This document shows positions 1 through 9,472 of a stretch of DNA of 64,000 nt, one piece after another. The notes under the pieces are model-generated. The model made no database searches, had not been told where the DNA came from, and was given only the letters and a program-made list of their open reading frames with translations. Location of the stretch: assembly GCF_001540865.1 (NCBI RefSeq), contig NC_033640.1:7899506-7963505 (forward strand). The letters run 5' to 3'. This DNA comes from Ananas comosus (taxonomy: Eukaryota; Streptophyta; Magnoliopsida; Poales; Bromeliaceae). The position numbers and the translations under genes were made by a program. Within the stretch, counting starts at the first letter, position 1, and the number at the start of each line of letters is the position of its first letter.

Positions 1-3000
1 TCGATAAAGGACCAGCTCCTCGACCTCGTAACGAAGATGAGCGCCTGGCTGATTATACTCACCTGGAGGTACAGTGCCGACATAAGTTCGTCCTCATGCT
101 CCCTGATCGACCTCACTCCAAAGATTTGCTGCATCCATATATACATGTAATGAATGAATTACTTGATCAATCCATATATATCTATACTGTATATAAAGGC
201 GTATAGGAATGACAGACGGAATGAGACTAAGACTACGTACTGGGAAGAAGTCGGTGTCGTGGGCAATCCAAAAGAAGACGACGGTCATGACGGCCATGTA
301 AGCGCCGAGGACGACGCCGGTGGCGAAGATCTCGCGCAGCTTCCAGGAGTCGGGGAGGGGGGAGGGCTTGACACGGTCCTTGGAGATGGTCATGATGGTG
401 CCGTCGTTGAGGATGGCAATGATGAGGACCATGAAGGGGGAGAAGTCGAAGCGCCAGATGAGGGCGATGAGCAGGAAGCCGAGCACGATGCGGATGGTGA
501 TGGAGACGGCGTAGATGGTGTAGTTCTTCATGCGCTGGAAGATGGCGCGGCTCGTCAGCACCGCGCTCACGATCACGCTCAGCCCCGGCTCCGTCAGCAC
601 GATGTCCGACGCGCTCCGCGCCGCGTCCGTCGCGTCCGCCACCGCGATCCCGATGTCCGCCTTCTTCAACGCCGGCGCGTCATTCACACCATCCCCTGTC
701 ATCCCGCAGATGTGCTTCCTCTCCTGCAGCCTCTTCACGATCTCGTACTTGTGCTCTACATGCAAAAAAATTATCTTGCCATTTAGATTAAGAATTTCAT
801 CTAATAGATCGAATATGCATACTGATCAATCCACTGCTTGCTTACCTGGGAAGACTCCGGCGAAGCCGTCGGCCTTCTCGATGAGCTCGTCGATGGGGAG
901 CCCGGTGACCTCACTGCTCTTGTCTCCGAGGAGAGTCGAAGACGGGTACATGTTGGTGCCCATGCCGAGCCGGCGCCCGGTCTCCTTGGCAATGGCGAGC
1001 TGGTCGCCGGTGATCATCTTGACGTTAACGCCGAGGTTGAGCGCACGGCGGATGGTCTCAGCGCTGTCGTGCCTCGGAGGGTCGAAGAGGGGCAGCAGAC
1101 CCATGAACTGCCACGGGCCGCCGGCGCTCTCCTTGCTCGCTTCCGGCACCTCCTGCCTGGCGACGCCGAGCGAGCGGAGGCCGCGGTCGGCGAAATTGTC
1201 GATCAACTGATGGACCTTCTTCTTGGTGTCCTCTTTCAGGTTGCAAAGATCAATGATCTGAAATGGATACATATATACAATTAACAGGTGAAAAAAGATA
1301 AACAGGTATATATATGTATACATATATTATTATCCAATATATGCGTGCATGCATGCAGTACCTGTTCGGGAGCGCCCTTGCTAGCCCGGTGCCACTTGCC
1401 GTCGGAGTCGATGTAGGTGATAGCGGTGCGCTTGTCGACGGGATTGAAAGGAAGGAAGTGGACCTCCTGAATCCCGGCGCGCGCCTCCTTGGGGTCGGCC
1501 AACATTCCGACGATGGACGCGTCGATCGCGTCTTGGTTCTCCACCCTCGAGGCCCTCGCGGCGAAGAGCATCACCGTATCTCTGTCCATGTCCTTCCCCA
1601 GCACCTGCACAATTACACAATTGTTCGTTTTCATGAGCATGCGATCGATCATATTAAGATTGGTTGGTTAGTTAAGAGAAAGAATGGGATACATATATAT
1701 ATGTTACCTCAATCAGGTTCTTGTCGACGGTGAGCTTGTTCAGAGTGAGGGTGCCGGTCTTATCGCTGCACAGCACGTCCATGCCGGCCATCTCCTCGAT
1801 GGCAGTCATCCGCTTGGTGATGGCCCCCTGCTCCGACAAGCGGTGGGACCCGATGGCCATGGTGACCGACAGCACGGTGGGCATAGCGATCGGGATCCCT
1901 CCGATGAGCAGCACCAGCAGGTTGTCGATCCCGTCGCGGTACCGCCTGTACTGGATCGGGTACATGACCACGATCTCGATGAGCATGCCGACCGCGATCG
2001 AGCATATGCAGAAGTTGCCGATGGCCGTGAGGACCTTCTGGAAGTGGCCGACGTTGTTGGTGCTGTCGACGAGGTGGGCCGCCTTGCCGAAGAAGGTGTG
2101 CACGCCGGTGGCGATCACGATGGCCTCGATCTCCCCTTGCTTGCACGTAGAGCCCGAGAAGACCTCGTCGCCGGGGTTCTTGGTCACGGGGAGCGACTCT
2201 CCGGTCAGGGCCGACTGGTCGATCTTGAGGGGATCGCCCTCGAGTAAGCGAGCGTCGGCCGGGATGATGTCGCCGAGCTTGATGCTGATAATGTCGCCCG
2301 GGACAAGGATCGCCGCGTCCTGCTCCGACCACTTCCCGTCCCTCAACACCTGCGCCGAGCAATAAGAAGAGAGTTTGCTTTAGACTCCGCACACTGCACT
2401 TGAAATAACCATGATGGCCGGTGATGTATATTCATACGGTCTCACCTTAGTCTTGGGGGCGAGGCCGGCCATGAGAGCGGCGGCGGCGTTGCCGGCGTTG
2501 TTCTCCTCGATGAAGCTGATGGTGGAGTTGATGATCAGGAGGACGACAATGCCGACGAAGTCCTGCCAGTCCGGAGGCTTACCCTGCACGCGCGCACCCA
2601 CACACGCGGTTATCATTCTCCGCCATGCGAAGCTCGGAAAAAACCTTAATAAACATATGCAGCGACGTATTTACGTACGTACCCCTCCGTTGGCGAGAAC
2701 GATGGCCATGATGGCGGCGATCTCCATGACCCAGGAGAGCGGGTTCCACATGAACCCCAGGAACTTGAGGAACTTGCTCTCCTGCATGCGATATATTTAC
2801 ATTAATTTACACAGTTAAACGTGGAAGGCGATAGAGGTAGTAACAAAAAAGAAAAAAAAAAAAAAGAAAAAAAGAGAGAGCTAGCTAAGTAACGAATGCA
2901 AGCAAGAAGATCACACCGTCTTCTCCTCGAGCTTGTTGGGCCCGAACAGCTGGAGCCGCTGCTCGCCCTCGGCCGAGCTGAGCCCCTCCCGCGAGCATTT

Positions 3001-3186
3001 CAGCTGCTCGAACACTTCCTCCACCGGAATCCTCTCCTGAGATGAGTTAAGAAAAAAAAAAAAAACAATCATACAAATCTTTACTAAGAAAGAAGAAGAA
3101 AGAAGAAGAGAGAATATTAATATTAGAAACAATCATACAAGATCGACGGTCTCGTTCTTGACATCCTCCAAAGAAATAGAGGCCAT
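1..3186 (-). CDS. Plasma-membrane H+-ATPase (P3A-type proton pump), 3' end outside window
   Basis: This gene encodes the plasma-membrane proton pump that hydrolyses ATP to export H+ and energise secondary transport. Exons on the minus strand, with GT-AG borders read by eye, are 3139-3186 (ATG at 3186), 2917-3036, 2683-2781, 2446-2583, 1708-2349, 1362-1604, 846-1257, 241-755 and 1-128. They join in one open frame of about 781 codons. The family is usually about 950 residues, so the last transmembrane segments and the C-terminal autoinhibitory tail lie off the left edge. The start [16 protein letters not shown] is typical of the family. The actuator motif TGES is at about 184-187, the phosphorylated Asp at about 331 ([13 protein letters not shown]), the hinge motif GDGVNDAP at about 588-595, the M5 Arg at about 656 and the M6 proton-binding Asp at about 685 ([12 protein letters not shown]). 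M4 carries PIAMPTV. All key residues seen are intact, so the gene looks functional. Which paralog it is cannot be told. Confidence 0.96.
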
Positions 3187-4486
3187 CTTTTTTTTATTCC
3201 CCTTTTACTTGCCTTTTATTATTATTTTTATTTTTTGTTTGCTTTTTTTCACAGAGAGAGAAATTAATTAAGCTAGAGAGCTGTAAATGAAGCGTGGAAG
3301 GGAGAGGGAGAAGAACAAATAGTGGCTCATAAGAGCCCCTCGTCCTTGTTCTTTTTCTCTCCTCTCACCTCCTAGATCTCGAGCTCTATCTCTCTCTCTC
3401 TCTCGTTTATTTCAAAGATTGGGCGTTCATTGGGGTGGGGGGTGTGCACCGGCCCCAGGTTATGTACTGGGGAAGACGAAAGAGGGAGTGGCCATGGTTC
3501 CCCCGCCTTACATTTGGAATGTGGGGCCCAACAACCGAAGCGCCGCGCGGTTAGCGAGGATCGGCTCCTGCTGCTCCCGAGGGATTCAGGGAACGGTTCC
3601 AACGGTCGGGACCGAAGAGATGGTAAGGTGCCCACAAATTTTTTTAAAAAAATAATAATAAAAATAAAAATAAAAAATAGAAGCATAAATTTAGAAGAAT
3701 CTATATTACCTGGACTCGGTCCACCACGTCAACTGCGCACCGCTTGTGCTGATTTGCACTTCAACCACCCCGCAGCTGTAGTGCAAGTAGCAAAAAGTTT
3801 GATAGTTGATATTCAAAGTTTTTAAGTTTGAAACCCAATTGTTTCGCATTTTTAGTTAAATTTATTTCTAAAAAAAAATATAAAACTAGTTGCATATTAT
3901 ATTTCTCTCTTAAAAAAAAAAAAAACACAAATCTATTCTATGTACAAGTATAAATTTTATTTTGTTTCTTTATGGATTTGGAAACGACTAAATTTTATCA
4001 TATTTTTTATCATCACTTACTGTTCCCTTTGGACACGTTGGGACGGGAGAGGATTTTGGTAAATTTTTAGTGGATCAAGACGGATCAAAAGAAAGAGAGG
4101 AGTTATCTGTCTTCCGCTTCATTTTCTTAGCCAATCGAAGTGGACTCCAAGCTAATTTCTTTTAAAAATTTTTTGTCTTCATTTGCCGCCTCATTCAACA
4201 GGAACCGAGAGGCGGGGACTCCACCAACCTAGATTTATTTTTATTTTTAGTACTAACAAATTTTATTAAGCAACCTTAAATGGTGACTGCCTAATAAAGT
4301 ATAGGATGATAAATTAAAACAATGCTAGAAATTCCTTGCGCATTTACGCAAGATGAAAAAAAAAGAAAAAAATTGATTGGAGATTATATTTCTTTTCCTC
4401 TTGCTCTTTTCTTCTCCAAATCTCCCTTACGCAGTAAATTACACATTTTCCAAAATTTTAAGATGTCCTATTTAGAAATAGTAATA
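3187..4486. promoter_or_regulatory. 5' flank of the H+-ATPase gene (leader and promoter side)
   Basis: This is the sequence upstream of the ATPase start codon. T-rich sequence lies next to the ATG and a CT microsatellite at about 3385-3405 is typical of plant 5' leaders. Further out the sequence is AT-rich and I see no convincing gene. Exact promoter elements and the transcription start could not be assigned. The open frames at 3419-3825 have no recognisable protein and unlikely composition. Confidence 0.35.
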
Positions 4487-4495
4487 TAAAAAGAA

Positions 4496-4843
4496 GAGTG
4501 AACTTCAAATGCCACCCATATAGTTTCGCACTTTCTCACTTTAGTACTTAAAGTATATCAAGTTAGTGTCCTGTGGTTTTATTTTTGTCTTTTCATTAGT
4601 TTTTTCGTTAATGTTTTATTAAATTATATATAAAAAACTTCAGATATCCCATCTAGGTTTATCGAATATTCACTTTAATATTCTTTAGTTTTAACTTTAT
4701 CATTGATTTAACGAAAAAAATTAGTGGAATCGATAATAAAAAGATAAAAATAAAACCAAAAGGTATTAAATTGATACACTTTAAATCATAGGGTACTAAA
4801 GTGAGAAAATGTGAAACCAAGGTGTGATATTTGAAGTTTTTCC
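4496..4843. mobile_element. Mutator-like MITE, copy A (GAACTTCAAAT family)
   Basis: This is a 348-bp foldback element. The left end GAGTGAACTTCAAAT and the right end ATTTGAAGTTTTTCC are inverted repeats. The arms continue inward with phrases such as CACTTTCTCACTTTAGTAC and its complement GTACTAAAGTGAGAAA. It is flanked by a 9-bp duplication with one mismatch: TAAAAAGAA at 4487-4495 and TAAAAGGAA at 4844-4852. Nine-base duplications are characteristic of Mutator-like elements, hence the superfamily call. It has no coding capacity. Related copies are at 7929-8690, 24779-25166 and 38413-38690. Confidence 0.75.
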
Positions 4844-5009
4844 TAAAAGGAAAATTACCGGAGCAGTACTCAGTAGCACAAATGGTGGACTAGGTTCATC
4901 TGATAATTAACCCTACTGTTCAATTAATTAAAAGCTAATTTGTTTTACTTTGAATTATCTTATTTATTGCAAGTTAGAATGATTGAATTGAAAATAAGTG
5001 AAGAAACAA

Positions 5010-6422
5010 GGGGTTGTCGGATCGTTGGCGCTAACCATTAATCCCAAAAGCTCGAGCTGTTAGAAATACGCAACCAATTCACTTAAAGCGTACAGAAACA
5101 GCGCCCACGGATCTCGATTGTGACTCGGCCCACCTGGCCTCACGCCACTTCGAACATGACTCGGCCCAACCCAGCCTCACGCCATTTCGAACATGACTCG
5201 GCCCACATGGCCTCCCGCCACAGGGCAGGATGCTGGCCCAAAGCCAACAATCCCCCCTCCAGCACCTGCACACATTTGCAGCATACAGGAATCGAACCCG
5301 TGACCTCTGGCTCTGATACCACTTTTAGATCGTTAGCGCTAACTATTAATCCCAAAAACTCGAGCTGTTAGAAATACGCAACGAATTCACTTAAAGCGTA
5401 CAGAAACAGCGCCCACGGGTCTCGATTGTGACTCGGCCCACATGACCTCCTGCCACAGGGCAGGATGCTGGCCTATTTAAGCCAACAATCCCCCCTACAG
5501 CACCTTCATACATTTGCAGCATACAGGAATCGAACCCATGACCTCTGGCTCTGATACCACTTTTGGATCGTTGGCGCTAACCTTTAATCCCAAAAGCTTG
5601 AGCTGTTAGAAATACGCAACCAATTCACTTAAAGCGTACAGAAACAGCGCCCACGGATCTCGATTGTGACTCGGCCCACCTTGCCTCACGCCACTTCGAA
5701 TATGACTCGGCCCAACCCAGTCTCACGCCATTTCGAACATGACTCGGCCCACATGGCCTCCCGCCACAGGGCAGGATGCTGGCCCAAAGCCAACAATCCC
5801 CCCTCCAGCACCTGCACACATTTGCAGCATGCAGGAATCGAACCCGTGACCTCTGGCTCTGATACCACTTTTAGATCTTTAGCGCTAACTATTAATCCCA
5901 AAAACTCGAGCTGTTAGAAATACGCAACGAATTTACTTAAAGCGTACAGAAACAACGCCCACGGGTTTCGATTGTGACTCGGCCCACCTGGCCTCATGCC
6001 ACTTCGAACATGACTCGACCCAACCCAGCCTCACGCCATTTCGAACATGACTCGGCCCACATGACCTCCTACCACAGGGTAGGATGCTGGCCCATTTAAG
6101 CCAACAATCCCCCCTACAGCACCTGCATACATTTGCAGCATACAGGAATCGAACCCGTGACCTCTGACTCTGATACCACTTTTAGATCGTTGGCGCTAAC
6201 CATTAATCCCAAAAGCTTGAGCTGTTAGAAATACGCAACCAATTCACTTAAAGCGTACAGAAACAGCGCCCACGGGTCTCGATTGTGACTCGGCCCACCT
6301 GGCCTCACGCCACTTCGAACATGACTTGGCCCAACCCAGCCTCACGCCATTTCGAACATGACTCGGCCCACATGGCCTCCCGCCACAGGGCAGGATGCTG
6401 GCCCATTTAAGCCAACGGGGGT
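5010..6422 (-). mobile_element. Tandem TRIM retrotransposon array: five LTRs and four internal domains
   Basis: This is a miniature LTR retrotransposon read on the minus strand and repeated in tandem. LTR copies are about 5015-5249, 5323-5487, 5561-5795, 5869-6106 and 6181-6417; the second lacks about 70 bp. The four spacers of about 75 bp each hold, on the minus strand, a primer-binding site TGGTATCAGAGCC (complement of plant initiator tRNA-Met 3' end) right after one LTR and a purine run (GGGGGGAT) right before the next. The outer ends are TG and CG (from CA), bounded by the same 5-bp target duplication GGGGT at 5010-5014 and 6418-6422. There is no coding capacity. The single flanking duplication suggests that the array arose from one insertion, with later unequal exchange or a concatemeric copy. 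Repeated short open frames in the units are not genes. Confidence 0.87.
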
Positions 6423-7919
6423 GACATAAAGAATAGTTTAAAAAATTTTAATGTTTTCTTTTGGGCATTAGAGTGGTGTGCACATGTTAGATCCAAGATT
6501 CCAATAAAAAATTGTCTCTATATTTTTACAAAATAGTAAAATAATGGACTTATATTTTACAAATTATAACAAAAAATACGCATTAATGGTCCTTAAATAT
6601 TGAAGTTTAGATATAGAAGCTTTTTTAGTTTATTATTTCTTTTAAATACGCTAGTTGAAGTGCGGGTGCAATACATGTTTTATACAACATAAATTAAAAT
6701 TTTAAAAAATAGTTTTATATGTGAATTTTAATAATTAAAAAAAATTATATGATTGTAATCATGTAACATGGCAAAAATATAGAAAGGATTATAGTAAGAT
6801 TTAACTAATTTCGGCATAAATTAAAATTTACAAGGGCATTTAAAGAATAGTTGTGTTTTAAAAATATAAAATTGACAGACCCAAATATTTATTTGCTTCT
6901 TTCACATAAAAAATAAATTTTAAAAAAAATAATTTTATTTAAACTTTAAATAATTTCTTTTTAAAAGTTGATAGAATTTAAATTTTTACATAAAACTAAT
7001 GAATTTTATTTTAATTAAAAATAGAGAGAATCTTATTAGATTTTATCAAGTTTGATTTTATCTATTAAAGTTAAATATGTTAAAAAATTAAATTATATTG
7101 ACAGATAACTTAAACAATTATTGAAATCTAAAGTCAAATAAAAGCTAACAAAAATATTTTAAATATAGGTGTATTTGGTTACATATTGTAAAATAAAATG
7201 TTACTCTTCAATTTAGATTATATAGCAAATATAAAGCCTTCAAATCCTAAACCTAAACCGGCAAAAATTAAAGCCCGTTGAGTTATTTTGTATTAGATTA
7301 GTTTAAATAGAGAATAATTTGATCTAATATGTTAGAATATATCAAATTAGATTTAATTATGATTATTTATATAATCTGGCATTATCTTTTAAATAATGTT
7401 GGTAAACATTAGGAATTAAAGTTTATTAATAATTTTTTTCAAATATATTTTAATAGTACAAAATTAATGTCATTTTGCAATTACTTATCGTACTTTATTA
7501 GTTTAAAGATAATAACTATTCAGCATCAAATAAATAAATAAATAGATATATAGAGAGAGTTTTTATCAAATTAGATTAATTTGTACGGCTTAATATAATA
7601 ATATAGATATAGATTATTGTTATTTTTTAACCATAAATAATTATTTTCTCTGTTTTGATTTGCCGTAATAAAGCTATAAATCATTTTCTATTAAACAGTA
7701 AACAAATTTTATTAAGAAAAATGCTACCTATTTACATGGGTGAACCTCTTATAGCCCTGTATTCTATGGTTTAGAAAATTCCAAATGGGGCTTTTTGTAA
7801 TAATAATTATAAAAATTGATAAGATAAGTAAACTAATCCTAACCATAGGAAGCCCAGAATGTAAATTTTACACCAAAGCTCTAGGTTTGCATGCATGCAT
7901 GTAGCATTGCTGATCTTTT
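6423..7919. other. AT-rich intergenic sequence, nothing recognised
   Basis: This is about 1.5 kb of strongly AT-rich sequence between the TRIM array and the next MITE. I see no open frame of note, no clear terminal repeats and no RNA gene. Confidence 0.5.
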
Positions 7920-7928
7920 ATTACACAA

Positions 7929-8690
7929 GGGAAAACTTCAAATACCATTCCTGTGATTTTGCATTTTTTTACTTTAGTACCCTGTGGTTTAAAGTGTATC
8001 AATTTAATACCATATGGTTTCACACTTTCTCACTTTAGTACCCTGTGGTTTAAAGTGTATCAATTAATACCCTGTGGTTTCATTTTTCTCTTTTCATCGG
8101 CTCATCTGTTAATATTTCGTTAAATTATATACAAAAAACTTCAGATACTCTATCTAGATTTATCGAATATTTACTTTAGTATCCTTTATTTTTAACTTTG
8201 TCACTGATTTTTTTTTCCTCTGTTAATATTTCATTAAATTATATATAAAAAACTTCATATACCCTATCTAGGTTTATCGAATATTCATTTTAGTACCCTT
8301 TAATTTTAACTTTGTCACTGATTTAACGAAAAAAATTAATGAAATGAATAATAAAAAGGAAAAAAAAAATCACATGGTACTAACTTGATACACTTTAAAC
8401 CACAAAGTACTAAAGTGAGAAAGTGCGAAACTACATGGGCTAACTTGATACACTTTAAACCATAGATTTTTTTTTTTTTTTGAGAGATAGGTAGCACGTT
8501 ACCCGCTTCGTTTATTTCATTTAGAAATAAACTTAGCAAGAAATGTGAATCAACTAGGATTCGAACTTGGGTCTCGGGTACCAACCATCAAATCCTTTGC
8601 CACTTGCTCTACTGCTCTAGGGACGGTCGGTCCATAGGATATTAAAGTGAGAAAGTGTGAAACTACAAGAGGGGTATTTGAAGTTTACCC
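7929..8690. mobile_element. Mutator-like MITE, copy B, with a SINE inserted in its right arm
   Basis: The ends GGGAAAACTTCAAATACC and GGTATTTGAAGTTTACCC are inverted repeats of the same family as copy A. The left arm is partly duplicated: the CACTTTAGTACCCTGTGG phrase occurs more than once. The right arm is interrupted by a tRNA-derived SINE at 8467-8631. Left flank ATTACACAA (7920-7928) recurs on the right at 8695-8703, offset by four bases. The duplication is therefore probable but not exact at the border. Confidence 0.7.
8467..8631 (-). mobile_element. tRNA-derived SINE, copy a
   Basis: This is a short interspersed element on the minus strand. From 5' to 3' on that strand it has a tRNA-like head with a box-A-like AGCAAGTGGCAAAG (8595-8608) and a box B GTTCGAATCC (8557-8566). 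Next is a tRNA-unrelated body containing AAGTTTATTTCT. Its tail reads TAACGTGCTACCTATCTCTC and is followed by poly(A), seen as poly(T) at 8467-8481 on the plus strand. A short duplication CCATAG at 8460-8465 and 8632-8637 brackets it. The insertion lies in the right arm of a MITE, so it is younger than that MITE. Confidence 0.82.
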
Positions 8691-8804
8691 ATTAATTACA
8701 CAATAAAGAGTTTGTACAAAGAGCATTCCTGGCACTGACCTGGAAGCAAGATTGCTTTTCAACATGACAACAAACTCGAAGGATAAGTCACTGGTTATTC
8801 CCAT

Positions 8805-8807
<3 letters not shown>

Positions 8808-8850
<43 letters not shown>

Positions 8851-8928
8851 GATAGGTAGCACGCTACCCGCTTCATTTATTTCATTCAGAAATAAACTTA
8901 GCTAGAAATATGAATCAACTAGGATTCG
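8808..8928 (-). mobile_element. tRNA-derived SINE, copy b, 5'-truncated
   Basis: This has the same 3' half as copy a, with the tail motif GATAGGTAGCACGCTACCCG on the plus strand behind an unusually long poly(T) of about 40 bases at 8808-8847. The copy stops inside box B at about 8928, so the box-A side is missing. Truncation at the 5' end is usual for LINE-mobilised copies. Confidence 0.75.
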
Positions 8929-9160
8929 TATATATATTTCCAAGGAAGCATAAACATGAACCGATTTAGCTCTTTTAGAGATCCAAAGTGTTAAAAACAA
9001 AAATTACAGTCACTTTTAGCAATATAACGAGCTTGGTGGATAAGCCACTAGCTAATCCATCAACACATCTCCACGGTAGCACAAAAGGTGAACAGAGTAA
9101 GCTTTCAAACATCCAAAATATAAAAAATAAAAAATAAATTAAAAATAAAGATTAAATATA

Positions 9161-9390
9161 GGCTTCGTTTGGGATTGCGAGGAGATTGCGTTATATGCGG
9201 TGAGAAAGGACGATGGAAAAATACTCTGTTTGTTTCCATACATAATATTGCGTTTCACATATTGCGGTTAGTCGGTTACGATATATTTTCTACGGTTCCA
9301 TCGGAGAACACAGAAGCATATTCCTATATGCTTTTTCTCAACTCTATTCTATTTAATAGCGTTAGATCCACCTCAATACCAAACTAAGCC
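9161..9390. mobile_element. hAT-type MITE
   Basis: This is a 230-bp element with ends GGCTTCGTTTGGG and, inverted, GGCTTAGTTTGGT. It is bracketed by a perfect 8-bp duplication TAAATATA at 9153-9160 and 9391-9398. An 8-bp duplication and these ends point to a non-autonomous hAT element. The 72-codon open frame inside it is not a gene. Confidence 0.82.
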
Positions 9391-9472
9391 TAAATATAGG
9401 TGAGCCCAAACTGAGACGGCACGCGGCTAGACTCGTGCTGTGTGCACATGTAAACAGTGGAATGCAACATTC

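Noticed and set aside
154..786. Open frames on the plus strand across the H+-ATPase exons (also 838-1284, 1684-2247, 1721-2365)
   Set aside because: They are antisense shadows of conserved GC-rich exons; their translations have no family resemblance.
5079..5917. Repeated small open frames (64, 71 and 83 codons) in the tandem array
   Set aside because: They recur because the TRIM units recur, they cross LTR and primer-site sequence, and they resemble no protein.
5010..6422. CRISPR-like or satellite array
   Set aside because: Units are over 200 bp, carry a tRNA primer site and purine tract, and have a target-site duplication, so this is a TRIM array in plant DNA.
8557..8608. tRNA gene
   Set aside because: Box-A-like and box B motifs are present, but no cloverleaf could be formed and the poly(A)-tailed body shows that it is a SINE. 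The same holds for the copies at 25.9, 26.2 and 56.3 kb.
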